Below are positions 53,268-62,221 of a stretch of 64,000 nt of DNA, one piece after another. The first letter of the stretch is position 1, and the number at the start of each line of letters is the position of its first letter. The position numbers and the translations under genes were made by a program. The stretch is from NCBI RefSeq assembly GCF_003857015.1, contig NZ_QGGF01000076.1:1-64000 (forward strand), given 5' to 3'. The notes under the pieces are model-generated. The model saw nothing but the letters and a program-made list of their open reading frames with translations. It made no database searches and had not been told where the DNA came from. This DNA comes from Micromonospora globispora. GTDB taxonomy: Bacteria; Actinomycetota; Actinomycetes; Mycobacteriales; Micromonosporaceae.

Positions 53268-53657
53268 TCACGGTCCGTGAGGCACGGGCTGCGCCAGGGC
53301 TTGGACCTCCGTCGGCAGTTGCGCCATCGCGTCCTGGAACTCGTCGGGCCCGACCACGCGGTGCAGGGTCTGCAGGACGGCCCCGGCGCCCCGCTCGGCG
53401 ACGGCTTCCTCCACCCCCGCGCGGTCCGCCACCCGCCGGAGGAATTCGTCGTACGCGAACACCTCCGGCTCCTCCGGCCGGGCCCTGGCCAGGAGGGGGC
53501 GTAGCTCGTGGGCGACGTGGTCCGCCAGGTCCGCCGCCTGGCCGCCGCTGATCCGCTCCGCGAGCGTGCGCAGGGTGGCCTCGGTCAGGGACTGCGCCGT
53601 CTGCGCCGAGACGCCGGCCCGTGCGGCCACCTTCTCGAAGAACCCAAGCTCAGCCAT
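53268..53657 (-). CDS. DUF2267 family protein
   Basis: 129 aa, two homologous helical repeats: FFEKVAARAGVSAQTAQSLTEATLRTLAERISGGQAADL-type and FLRRVADRAGVEEAVAERGAGAVLQTL. DUF2267 proteins are often stress-induced in actinomycetes but have no known reaction. An alternative-sigma-type promoter lies just upstream (GTTT-N15-GGGTA, 53694-53717). It is divergent from another small stress-like gene. I split the long motif here only for reference; the repeats are at about residues 5-45 and 70-105. Confidence 0.88.
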   Translation of the reverse strand: MAELGFFEKVAARAGVSAQTAQSLTEATLRTLAERISGGQAADLADHVAHELRPLLARARPEEPEVFAYDEFLRRVADRAGVEEAVAERGAGAVLQTLHRVVGPDEFQDAMAQLPTEVQALAQPVPHGP

Positions 53658-53693
53658 GCCTGCCCGTCCTTCCTGTCGCGGAGACAGCGTGGC

Positions 53694-53717
53694 TACCCGG
53701 AGCCACCGGCCACAAAC
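53694..53717 (-). promoter_or_regulatory. Stress-sigma-type promoter of the DUF2267 gene
   Basis: On the minus strand GTTT (53717-53714), a 15-nt spacer and GGGTA (53698-53694) match the GTTT-N14-16-GGGTAT pattern of SigB/SigF/SigH-type group 3 sigma factors in actinomycetes. It lies 37 nt before the start codon. Confidence 0.6.
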
Positions 53718-53740
53718 GAGAACCGTTCGGGTAGGGGTGC

Positions 53741-53766
53741 GTTTGTCCGCGTTGGGCGCGGGGACT
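53741..53766 (+). promoter_or_regulatory. Near-match stress-sigma-type promoter of the small gene at 53803
   Basis: GTTT (53741-53744), 16-nt spacer, GGGACT (53761-53766), one or two mismatches from GGGTAT. It is 37 nt before the start, mirroring the promoter of the divergent gene. Confidence 0.4.
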
Positions 53767-53802
53767 CGCGCGACGAAGCACCCACACGGGGAGGAGCAGC
53801 TG

Positions 53803-54063
53803 ATGAAGATCCACGACCCGTCCAGCCAGGCGATGCAGAAGGACTACGAGGTTTCCGACATCGAGCGCCTGATGGGCAAGCGGGACTGGAAGAACTACGA
53901 CGAAGTGATCAAGTGGCTGCAGAAGGAGGGTGACGAGGACCGACGGTTCACCCCCGGCGAGGTGCAGCACATGATCGACGACTTCTCCCGGGCCCGGGAC
54001 AAGAAGATGGACTTCGTCCGTGATCCGGAGCAGCTCCACCAGAAGCTCAAGAGCAGCCGGTAG
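53803..54063 (+). CDS. Small conserved hypothetical protein
   Basis: 86-aa charged helical protein (KIHDPSSQAMQKDYEVSDIE, LMGKRDWKNYDEVIKWLQKE, ARDKKMDFVRDPEQLHQKL). GAGGAG lies 6 nt before the ATG. It is not a family I can name. Its stress-type promoter candidate and the divergent DUF2267 gene suggest a stress role. It is cytoplasmic, with no membrane segment. Confidence 0.75.
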   Translation: MKIHDPSSQAMQKDYEVSDIERLMGKRDWKNYDEVIKWLQKEGDEDRRFTPGEVQHMIDDFSRARDKKMDFVRDPEQLHQKLKSSR

Positions 54064-54180
54064 GGGCGTTGTCCGGTCCGCCGTCGAGAGGTCGGGTCGC
54101 GCTGGAGAATCCGGCGCGGCCCGGTACGCACATCCACGACCAGGACCATCGAATCGGTCGAGAGCCAGGGGGCGTAGGGC

Positions 54181-56016
54181 ATGCGGCAAAGCGTCACGGT
54201 GGAGCCGGAGATCACCGGCCGCGAGTCGGTGGGACTGGCCGATGTGGTGTGGGAGAACGCGCAGCGGTACCCGGACACGGTGCAGTTCCTGCGGCCGGAC
54301 CCGGACCGCCGGTCGTGGCCGACGCACCGGCCCGGGCCCGGTGACACGTCCGCGGTGACCTGCCGGGAGTTCCGTGACGACGTGCTGACGGTGGCGCGCG
54401 GCCTGATCGCGGCAGGGGTGGAGCCGGGAGCCCGGGTGGCGCTGATGAGCCGGACCCGGTACGAGTGGACGCTGGTCGACTACGCGCTCTGGTCGATCGG
54501 GGCGGTGACCGTGCCCGTGTACGACACGTCGAGCGCCGAGCAGCTGGCCTGGATCCTCGCCGACTCGGGCGCGGTGGCCTGCGTGGTGGAGACGGCCGAT
54601 CACGCCGCGATGCTGGCCGGCTTACGGGACGGGCTGCCGGCACTGGGCCAGGTCTGGCAGATCGACTCCGGCGACCTGATCCGGCTGGCGGAGCAGGGCC
54701 GGACCGTCGATGACGAGCGGATGGACGCCCGACGTGGCGCGGTGTCGGAGCGGGACACGGCGACGATCGTCTACACCAGCGGGACGACGGGCCGACCGAA
54801 AGGCTGCGTGCTGACGCACCGCAACATCTTCCTCGACGTCGGCAATGCGACGGCGGCGTTGCCGGAGTTGTTCAATCCTGGCGCCCTGACGGTGCTGTTC
54901 CTGCCGTTGGCGCACGCGTTCGCCCGGATGATCCAGATAGGCGTGGTGCTGAAACGAGCGACGATGGTGCACAGCGCCAGCATGGGCGGCGTCCTGGACC
55001 AGCTGCGCCGGTACCGGCCGACGTTCATCCTCGCCGTGCCCCGGGTGTTCGAGCGGGTGTACAACCGGGCCCGGCAGAAGGCCGTCGACGAGCACCAGGG
55101 GTGGCTGTTCACCGCCGCGGACCGGGTGGCGGTGCGGTACAGCCGGGCGCTGGACACCCCGTCCGGCCCGGGACCGGTCCTCCGGCTGCTGCGGCGCGGC
55201 TTCGACCTGCTGGTCTACCGGAAGCTGCGGGCGGCGTTCGGCGGGCGATGCCGCATCGCGATCGTCGGCGGCGCCCCGCTCGGTGAGCGGCTCGGGCACT
55301 TTCTCCGCGGGGCCGGCCTGACTCCGCTCGAGGGGTACGGGCTGACCGAAACCTCTCCGGCGCTGGCGGCGAACCGGCCGTCCGCGATGCGGATCGGCAC
55401 GGTCGGCCGGCCGCTACCCGGCGTGGAGATCGCCATCAGCGACGACGGGGAGGTCCTCGTCCGGAGCGACGTGGTGTTCCAGGGCTACTGGAACAACCCG
55501 GACGCCACCCGCGAGACGTTCACCGCCGACGGCTGGTTCCGCACCGGCGACCTCGGCAACCTCGACTCCGACGGTTATCTGACAATCACCGGACGCACCA
55601 AGGAGATCATGGTGACGGCGGCGGGCAAGAACGTCGCTCCCGAACCGATCGAGGATCGGGTGCGCGCGCACCCGCTGGTCAGCCAGTGCATGCTCGTCGG
55701 TGACCGCAGGCCGTACATCGCCGCGCTGATCACCATCGACCCGCAGGCCTGGTCCCGCTGGCGAACCGCGCACGGTCACCCGGACGCCTCGGTGGCCGAG
55801 CTGCGCGACGATCCCACCCTGCACGGCGACGTCCAAGCCGCGATCGGCGAGGCCAACAGGTCGGTTTCCAAGGCGGAGGCGATCAAGACGTTCCGCATCC
55901 TGCCCGACGACTTCACCGAGGCCGGCGGCGAACTCACCCCCACCTTGAAGATCAAACGCGAGGTCGTGCAGCGACGCCGCACCGCCGAGATCGACGCCCT
56001 CTACATCGGTCACTAG
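54181..56016 (+). CDS. Long-chain-fatty-acid-CoA ligase (AMP-binding, FadD15-like)
   Basis: 611 aa. The AMP-binding P-loop is TIVYTSGTTGRPKGCVLTHR near residue 196; GYGLTETSPALAANRP near 384 and GWFRTGDLGNLDSDGYLTITG near 450 complete the adenylating core, ending with the C-terminal catalytic lysine region LTPTLKIKREVV. It activates fatty acids to acyl-CoA via acyl-adenylate. It could supply acyl-CoA to the beta-oxidation-like operon at 39.9-46.0 kb, which has no ligase of its own, but it is 8 kb away. It is preceded by a short spacer after the small stress-like gene. Confidence 0.93.
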   Translation: MRQSVTVEPEITGRESVGLADVVWENAQRYPDTVQFLRPDPDRRSWPTHRPGPGDTSAVTCREFRDDVLTVARGLIAAGVEPGARVALMSRTRYEWTLVDYALWSIGAVTVPVYDTSSAEQLAWILADSGAVACVVETADHAAMLAGLRDGLPALGQVWQIDSGDLIRLAEQGRTVDDERMDARRGAVSERDTATIVYTSGTTGRPKGCVLTHRNIFLDVGNATAALPELFNPGALTVLFLPLAHAFARMIQIGVVLKRATMVHSASMGGVLDQLRRYRPTFILAVPRVFERVYNRARQKAVDEHQGWLFTAADRVAVRYSRALDTPSGPGPVLRLLRRGFDLLVYRKLRAAFGGRCRIAIVGGAPLGERLGHFLRGAGLTPLEGYGLTETSPALAANRPSAMRIGTVGRPLPGVEIAISDDGEVLVRSDVVFQGYWNNPDATRETFTADGWFRTGDLGNLDSDGYLTITGRTKEIMVTAAGKNVAPEPIEDRVRAHPLVSQCMLVGDRRPYIAALITIDPQAWSRWRTAHGHPDASVAELRDDPTLHGDVQAAIGEANRSVSKAEAIKTFRILPDDFTEAGGELTPTLKIKREVVQRRRTAEIDALYIGH

Positions 56017-56292
56017 ATCGAAAATCGCTGCCCGCAGGTCGGCCGTAAGACCGGCAAATACGGAGATATGCCGATCCATCTTTTGTTGCCCCAGGACAAT
56101 TAACAGACGTGCGGGGGCCGTCCCCTACGGCCTGGGAGCGCTCCGCGCCTTCCAGTGGAGATCACCTCAAACCACCCACCCGGTTGCCCGGGGCAAATTG
56201 CACGCGAAGACCTATTCCGTCGGGACGTATCGAGCACTACCTTCTGATCAGCCCGAATACCGCGGGCCTCCCACCTCCCAGGAGGCATCCCC

Positions 56293-59058
56293 ATGGCCTT
56301 GCTGCTCACCAAGCGCAGGCGGGTCGCGGCGGTGACCGCCACCGTGGTCGCCGCCGCAGCGGTTACAACCGCCGGCCTGCTCTACAACATGGACGACAAC
56401 GAGCCGCACTACCGCGGCTATCTCGAAAGAATAGGTGGCGAGGAAGAGGAGGAGGGGCACGGCGTCGAAGGCATCGTCGGCGACCCCGAGTCCGAGTCCT
56501 CGGAAATCCTCAGCTCGATCACCTCCGTGGCCAACGCGCGCCTGGCGCCCTACGGTTCCGTCGCCGCCGGCCAGCTCTCCTCCAGCCTCGGCGACTTCCG
56601 GTCCCTCGCCTCGAACGGCAGCACCTGGTCCGAGGTGACGAACCTGCCGTACGACGCGGACGACCCGAACTACCGCGACCCGAACTTCTCCAACTCCTCC
56701 GGCGGCGCCGGTTACGTCGCCGGTCGGGTGACCGGCCTCGCCGCCGGCGGCGGCTACCTCTTCGCGGGCGGCGCCAACGGCGGCGTCTTCCGCAAGAAGC
56801 TGAACAACCTCGACGACCCGGCGGACGACGGCAAGTGGCAGGCGATCTCCGACAGCATCCTCTCGCTGTCCACCGGCGACCTGGAGTACCACGACGGCGC
56901 CCTCTGGTACGCGACCGGTGAGGCCAACACCGGCGCGACCTCGTACGTCGGCGCGGGCGTGTTCCGCAACTCGCGGGCGGCCAGCTCGGACCTGGCCACG
57001 GCGCAGTTCACGGACACCGACCGGCTCGGCGGCACCGAGCTGGAGAGCCGTGGCATCAACAAGGTCCGCTTCGACGACGTGACGCACTGGGCGTACGCGG
57101 GCACCACCCGCGGCCTGTGGCGCTACCCGCTGGACAAGAGCAACAAGCCGGTGGCGGGCAGGACGTGGACCAACGTGTTCATGCCGAACCCCACCGCGGA
57201 CAGCAACATCAGCCAGCCGTACAAGAACATCGTCAACGACGTCGCCATCGACGACGCCGGCGGTGTCCTGGCCAACGCCGCCTGGCGCAATGGGGACGCC
57301 AGCTACAACGGGTTCTACTACAGCGCCACCGGCGCCCCGAACACCTTCACCCAGGTCAACCCGCAGGGCGCCCTCGGCTACCAGCAGGTCGGCAACACCG
57401 AGTTCGCGTGGGGCACCGACGCGGCGGGCAAGAAGAGCGTCCTGTACGCCGTGGTCGAGTCGCCGACGAAGCTCAGCCACTCCCCCATGACCGTGCTCTA
57501 CGGCGTCTTCAAGTCGGCCAGCGGCACCCTCGCCGGGCCGTGGACACAGATCGCGGACAGCGGCAAGCTGCAGGCCTCCGGCTCGGCGCTGAGCGGCGCC
57601 AACGGCCTCTACTACCGGCCGGGCGTGCAGGCCTGGTACAACAACTTCATCCTGGCCGAGCCCGGGCACCCGGATCACGTCTGGCTGGGACTCGAGGAGG
57701 TCTACGAGACCACCAACGGTGGGTCGAACTGGACCACCCCGGGCCCCTACTGGAACTTCGGTCTGAAGTGCTGGGCGATCTCCGACGCGGAGAACACCTG
57801 CCCGCAGACGACCCACTCCGACCAGCACTCGGTCATCACGTACGGCAACCGGGTCTACGTCGGCAACGACGGCGGCGTGAAGTCGCGGCCGGTCAACGGG
57901 ACGTTGGACAGCCTCGGGCACGCGAAGGACTGGGCGAACCACTCTCAGGGCCTGGGCACCCTGCAGTACTACTCGGTCGGCGTCGGCGTCGACCCGCAGC
58001 GGGGCGGCTACGCGATCTCCGGCGGCCTGCAGGACAACGGCGGCTCGCTGCTGCGCGGCGACCGCAAGGACAACCAGGGCAACGCCGAGATGGTGTCCCC
58101 GTTCGGCGGCGACGGCGGCGACATCATCGTCGACTCGAAGAACGGGTGCCACATCCTCGACGAGTACGTCTACCTCGAGCTGTGGATGACCACGACCTGC
58201 GGTCAGACCGACGGGTCGAAGAACGCCGTCATCGACCTGGCCGTACCGGACGCCAACCCGCGCTTCACCGCGCCGTTCCGGCCCGTCCGGGGCTCGGAGA
58301 ACACCGGTGACCACGCCAGCGAGCGCTGGGTCGCCGGCGGCAACTCGATCTGGACCCACGACCTCGGGTTCTCCACCACGGAGGAGCAGGCCGAGTCGCT
58401 GGCCAACCACGGCTGGACCAAGCGGGCCACGCTGGGCTCGACCGGCCGGATGGTGGTCGGGCTCGACGCGGTGGCCGACCCGACCGCGAAGCAGGACGCC
58501 ACGAAGGACGTCGTCGTCGCGGCCTGGTGCGGCGAGAGCAACTGCAACAGCGGCGGCTTCACCCGCGGCGTGCAGACCAACTTCGGCGGCAGCTGGCACG
58601 AGCTGGACTTGACCGGGCTGCCCTCGCGGTACCCGAGCGCCGTCCACATCGACAGCGTCTCCGGCAACGCCGCCACGGTCTACCTGGTGTTCAACGGCTA
58701 CAACCGCCGCTTCATCGAGGGCCCCGGCGCGCAGCAGGACCACGTGTGGAAGGGCGTCCTCACCAAGGACGGCAAGGTGACCTGGACCAACGAGTCCGCC
58801 GGCACGCCGGACGTACCCGGCACCGACGTCGTGCGCTACGGCAGCAAGCTGGTGGTCGGGACCGACTACGGCGTCATGGTCGGCACGATCGACAGCGCCG
58901 GTGCGGTGAGTGACTGGAAGCGGATCGGCGGCGTCTCCGGCACCACCGGCGCCCTGCCGCTGACGACGGTGTTCGACTTGACGGTCGGCGCGGACGGCTA
59001 CCTCTACGCGGCCACCCACGGCCGCGGCATCTGGAAGACGCCGCTCAGCCTGCTGTAG
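56293..59058 (+). CDS. Large secreted BNR/sortilin-type beta-propeller protein
   Basis: 921 aa. A hydrophobic segment at residues 10-31 (VAAVTATVVAAAAVTTAGLLY) exports or anchors it. A Glu-rich patch (GGEEEEEGHG, about residues 47-56) follows, then a long BNR/Asp-box propeller: YLFAGGANGGVFRKKLNN, ALWYATGEANTGATSYVGAG, ETTNGGSNWTTPGPYW, YVGNDGGVKSRPVNG, ending LYAATHGRGIWKTPLSLL, a typical final blade of VPS10/sortilin-like glycosyl-hydrolase-fold proteins. Cysteines (LKCWAISDAENTCPQ, WCGESNCNSG) suggest disulfides. AGGAGG lies 8 nt before the ATG. The ligand or enzymatic activity is unknown. Confidence 0.88.
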   Translation: MALLLTKRRRVAAVTATVVAAAAVTTAGLLYNMDDNEPHYRGYLERIGGEEEEEGHGVEGIVGDPESESSEILSSITSVANARLAPYGSVAAGQLSSSLGDFRSLASNGSTWSEVTNLPYDADDPNYRDPNFSNSSGGAGYVAGRVTGLAAGGGYLFAGGANGGVFRKKLNNLDDPADDGKWQAISDSILSLSTGDLEYHDGALWYATGEANTGATSYVGAGVFRNSRAASSDLATAQFTDTDRLGGTELESRGINKVRFDDVTHWAYAGTTRGLWRYPLDKSNKPVAGRTWTNVFMPNPTADSNISQPYKNIVNDVAIDDAGGVLANAAWRNGDASYNGFYYSATGAPNTFTQVNPQGALGYQQVGNTEFAWGTDAAGKKSVLYAVVESPTKLSHSPMTVLYGVFKSASGTLAGPWTQIADSGKLQASGSALSGANGLYYRPGVQAWYNNFILAEPGHPDHVWLGLEEVYETTNGGSNWTTPGPYWNFGLKCWAISDAENTCPQTTHSDQHSVITYGNRVYVGNDGGVKSRPVNGTLDSLGHAKDWANHSQGLGTLQYYSVGVGVDPQRGGYAISGGLQDNGGSLLRGDRKDNQGNAEMVSPFGGDGGDIIVDSKNGCHILDEYVYLELWMTTTCGQTDGSKNAVIDLAVPDANPRFTAPFRPVRGSENTGDHASERWVAGGNSIWTHDLGFSTTEEQAESLANHGWTKRATLGSTGRMVVGLDAVADPTAKQDATKDVVVAAWCGESNCNSGGFTRGVQTNFGGSWHELDLTGLPSRYPSAVHIDSVSGNAATVYLVFNGYNRRFIEGPGAQQDHVWKGVLTKDGKVTWTNESAGTPDVPGTDVVRYGSKLVVGTDYGVMVGTIDSAGAVSDWKRIGGVSGTTGALPLTTVFDLTVGADGYLYAATHGRGIWKTPLSLL

Positions 59059-59074
59059 CGGGGCGGCGTGAGAA

Positions 59075-59108
59075 CGGTGGCCGGGCGCAGACGAGCGCCC
59101 GGCCACCG
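59075..59108 (+). terminator. Terminator hairpin after the BNR-repeat gene
   Basis: CGGTGGCCGGGCG (59075-59087) pairs with CGCCCGGCCACCG (59096-59108), a perfect 13-bp stem around an 8-nt loop, 16 nt after the stop codon. Confidence 0.8.
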
Positions 59109-59205
59109 GCATTGACGCGTACGCCGAGGCGGGCGGGCCGAACGTGGCGGCAATCAGGGCGTCCGGCGACCTGACTCACCCGGCGGGTTGGCCGTCAGAT
59201 CTCGG

Positions 59206-60420
59206 CTACCCCACCCGTTGACCAGAATTCCTCGGCCTTCGCGGTAGAACTTTGACGAGGAGCAGCGCCAGGGCGAAGGCCTGGATGCCGGCCACGGTGA
59301 GGATGACGGCGGTGATCGAGTAGTCGTAGAGGGCACCGGTGAGCAGCCCCCCGACGAGGGTTGCCCCGCCCAGACCGGCGGCGAAGATACCGTAAGCGGT
59401 GCCTCGCCGAGCAGCGGGGACGATGTCGGCGATGGCCGCCCGCATGGTGGATTCCTGGATGCCGAGCACAGCGCCCCAGGCCAGGACCCCGGCGACCGCG
59501 ACTGCCGAGGTGGTGAAGGCAGCCAGCGGGATCAGGGTGGTCAGAACGGGTACGGCGGCCAGGACCCGGAAGCCGGCCCGGTCGTACAGGTATCCGGAGG
59601 CCAGCGCGGCGACCGCGTCGATGGCCATCGCACCGGCGTACACCACAGGGACCACCGCCGCCGGTACGACGTGCCGTGTGGCGAGGTGGAAGCTGAGCAC
59701 CCCGAAGGTGGCGTAGCCGGCCGTGGTCAGCACCGTGAACGCCAGGTAGGTCCAGAACACGCGGGGTAGCCGGCCGGCCGGTGGGGCGGGCGCTGCACCG
59801 GGTCGAGGGCCGGGTTCGAAGCGACGCGGGTCGGGCACACCGGCGCGCAGCCACAGCAGCAGGAGCATCGTCGCCACAGCGGGTACGGCCAGGGCGAGGA
59901 ATGCGGGCCGGTAGTTGTAGCCGGTGGCGGCCAGTACGGCGGCGACCAGCAGCGGCCCGGCAACGCCGCCGGCCTGGTCGAGCGCCTCGTGGACGGCGAA
60001 GCCCTTGCCTCGGCCTACGGCCGCAGCGGCGTGGGAGAGCATGACATCCCTCGCCGGGCCGCGGATCGCCTTGCCGGCACGCTCCGCGATGAACAGCGCC
60101 GCAGCGAGCCACAGCGCGGTGGTCAGCCCGAGCGCGGGGACGGCGACGATGGTCACGGCGTAGCCGACCAGGACGAGCGGCCAGTAGGCCCGGGTACGGT
60201 CGGCGAGCGGCCCGGTGGCCAGCCGCCCGGTCAGGGCGAACGCCTCCCCGGCGCCGGTGACCAGCCCGACGAGGGTCGCGGATGCGCCGAGGGTGGCCAG
60301 GTAGGGGCCGATGACTGACCGGGCACCCTCGTACACCACGTCCGACAGCAGGCTGACCACACCGAAGGCGGTCACGAACCGCCACGGCGTCCACCTGATG
60401 GTGAGCGCGGTGGTTTTCAC
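59206..60420 (-). CDS. MFS transporter
   Basis: About 404 aa with roughly 12 hydrophobic segments (FVTAFGVVSLLSDVVYEGAR, VLVGYAVTIVAVPALGLTT, VFWTYLAFTVLTTAGYATFG, TAVILTVAGIQAFALALLLV). The motif GPLADRTRAYWPLVLVG follows helix 2 as in motif A. SLLSDVVYEGARSVIGPYLA is characteristic of a branch found in actinomycetes and archaea. The substrate is unknown. The start is GTG 60420; its ribosome site is weak. It is divergent from the kinase/Thg1-like operon with a 173-bp gap. Confidence 0.88.
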   Translation of the reverse strand: MKTTALTIRWTPWRFVTAFGVVSLLSDVVYEGARSVIGPYLATLGASATLVGLVTGAGEAFALTGRLATGPLADRTRAYWPLVLVGYAVTIVAVPALGLTTALWLAAALFIAERAGKAIRGPARDVMLSHAAAAVGRGKGFAVHEALDQAGGVAGPLLVAAVLAATGYNYRPAFLALAVPAVATMLLLLWLRAGVPDPRRFEPGPRPGAAPAPPAGRLPRVFWTYLAFTVLTTAGYATFGVLSFHLATRHVVPAAVVPVVYAGAMAIDAVAALASGYLYDRAGFRVLAAVPVLTTLIPLAAFTTSAVAVAGVLAWGAVLGIQESTMRAAIADIVPAARRGTAYGIFAAGLGGATLVGGLLTGALYDYSITAVILTVAGIQAFALALLLVKVLPRRPRNSGQRVG

Positions 60421-60593
60421 CTGTGCAGTCTGGCCTAATGGCAAGCTGGTCGGGCGTGGATCAGACCAGCAGGCCCAACGAACCGCCCGCGGTGCGCGCG
60501 CATATCGGCCCCGCCACCCCGGCGGCGGACGGATCCACCGCGTCGCCCCCGTCGATGTCGGCAAACGGGGGTCAAGCGGTACCGGAGGCGGTG

Positions 60594-61058
60594 GTGGACG
60601 GGCTGGAACTGGCGATCTTGATCGGTCTGCAGGGGTCGGGCAAGACGACGTTCCGCCGGCGCATGTTGGCCGACAGCCACGTGGTGGTGAGCAAGGACGC
60701 GTTCCCGAACGCCCGCCATCGTCAGCGCCGTCAGATGCGTCTGGTCAACGAGGCCCTGGCCGCAAGGCATTGCGTCGTGGTGGACAACACCAACCCGTCA
60801 CCTCAGGAGTGGCAACCGCTGATCGAGGCTGCCCACGCCCACGGCGCGATGACGGTCGGGTACTGGTTCCCGCCCGATCTGCCGGCGGCGCTCGACCGCA
60901 ACGCCGCTCGTGCGGATCGGGACCGGGTGCCGGACGTTGGGCTGTATGACACGCTCAAGCGGCTGCGACGCCCTCGCCAGGCCGACGGATTCGACCGGCT
61001 GTACGAAGTCCGGCTCGACGGCAGGGGCGGGTTCCAGGTAGAGCCCATGGAAGGGTGA
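60594..61058 (+). CDS. P-loop kinase of the polynucleotide kinase (PNK-like) family
   Basis: About 154 aa. Walker A is LIGLQGSGKTTFRRRM; HVVVSKDAF supplies the acidic residue after strand 2 and HCVVVDNTNPSPQEW resembles the VVDNTN motif of T4-PNK-type kinases. It should phosphorylate a 5'-hydroxyl end or a small substrate. I chose GTG 60594 because GGAGG sits 5 nt upstream; longer frames back to 60423 have no ribosome site and low-complexity sequence. Its stop overlaps the Thg1-like start (GTGA), so the two are translationally coupled. A role in RNA end repair is inferred from this pairing. Confidence 0.85.
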   Translation: MDGLELAILIGLQGSGKTTFRRRMLADSHVVVSKDAFPNARHRQRRQMRLVNEALAARHCVVVDNTNPSPQEWQPLIEAAHAHGAMTVGYWFPPDLPAALDRNAARADRDRVPDVGLYDTLKRLRRPRQADGFDRLYEVRLDGRGGFQVEPMEG

Positions 61059-61818
61059 AAGTGGTGGACGTCAAGGAGTTCGAGGCCCGGCAACGGGCCC
61101 GAGAGTACTTCCACTCGTTGAGCGTGCTACCAGGTGCCTGGACGGTGATCCGGGTCGACGGGCGGGGCTTCTCCCGGCTCACCGAGCAGCGTTTCGACAA
61201 GCCGTTCGATGCCCGGTTCTGCGACCTCATGGTGGTCACCGCCCAGGCGCTGCTGACAGAACTGGGTGGCCGCTACGCCTACACCGAGAGCGACGAGATC
61301 TCGGTGTTGCTCGATCCTGCCTCCGACCTGTTCGGCCGCGGCGTGGAGAAGCTCGTGTCGATTTCGGCAGGCGTCGCCTCCGCGGCGTTCACCCATGCGG
61401 CCACCGAGCCGGCTCACTTCGACGCCCGCCTCTGGGTCGGGGTCGGGGTCGAGGATGTCGCCGACTACTTCTCCTGGCGGCAGTCCGACGCAACCCGCAG
61501 CGCGCTCAACGGCTGGTGTTACTGGACTCTCCGAAAGGACGGCCAGTCGCCTCGGCAGGCCAACCGCACGCTGGACGGAGCCGGTACGTCGGACAAGAAC
61601 GAGCTGTTGTACCGCCACGGCATCAACTTCAACGACCTGCCCACCTGGCAGCGGCCGGCATCGGACTGTGGTGGGAAACCTACGAACACCAGGGCTTCGA
61701 TCCCGTACGCGCCACCCCCGTCACCACCACCCGCCGCCGGATGAAAACCGAACGCGAGCTACCGATGAAGGACGCCTACCGGCAGCTCATCACCGCCGTC
61801 GCCACAAGCCGAAACTAA
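61055..61818 (+). pseudogene. Thg1-like 3'-5' polymerase (tRNA-His guanylyltransferase family), frameshifted near the C-terminus
   Basis: Thg1-family proteins add nucleotides in the 3'-5' direction to tRNA 5' ends. The catalytic core is intact: TVIRVDGRGFSRLTEQRFD (metal-binding Asp), YAYTESDEISVLL (Glu-Asp-Glu metal site), and LNGWCYWTLRKDGQSPRQAN plus GTSDKNELLYRHGINFNDLP. A one-base loss near 61653 then throws the last part into another frame, where GIGLWWETYEHQGFDPV and MKTERELPMKDAYRQLI continue to a stop at 61818; unshifted, the frame ends at 61744. Restored, it is about 254 aa. Break-real or sequence-error is undecided. The GTG start is coupled to the upstream kinase. Confidence 0.85.
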
Positions 61819-61941
61819 ACGCATCGGCAGCAGACCCCGACATGCTCGGACCTGTGCGAGAACTCGAGAGGCCGACATCTCCATCCGGTCGATCACGGAT
61901 CGCATCGGGGGCACGAACCGGGCGGCATCGCTCGGTGCAGC

Positions 61942-62109
61942 GGCACGGTGATGTGGATGTCCGGCCGCTACGACGGCGTCGTCTACGCCATCGACACCCG
62001 CGACGGTCACCTGATCCGGAAGATCGCGGTGGGTACCGAGCCGCACGGCCTGCTGGTCTGGCCGCAGCCCGGTCGCTACTCACTCCGCCATACCGGGACC
62101 ATGCGCTGA
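61942..62109 (+). pseudogene. 3' relic of a YVTN-type beta-propeller protein
   Basis: The frame MWMSGRYDGVVYAIDTRDGH and LIRKIAVGTEPHGLLVWPQP ends GRYSLRHTGTMR; this is a terminal beta-propeller blade (V.AIDT..G..I..I.VG..PHGL.VWPQ). No upstream part of the gene exists. The remainder of the 61819-62221 gap shows no gene. Confidence 0.65.
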
Positions 62110-62221
62110 GCACCACGTCCGACCAGCGCTCACCGGCCCACGACTACGATCGGGCAGCTCCGCGTTACCGTCCGCCGTCTGCCACATTGGGCCCAGGTGG
62201 GTCCGGCCGCACGGCCGAGGG

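Noticed and set aside
56248-59112. A 954-aa minus-strand open frame opposite the BNR-repeat gene
   Set aside because: Shadow of the conserved secreted protein on the other strand, with no recognisable motifs and no ribosome site.
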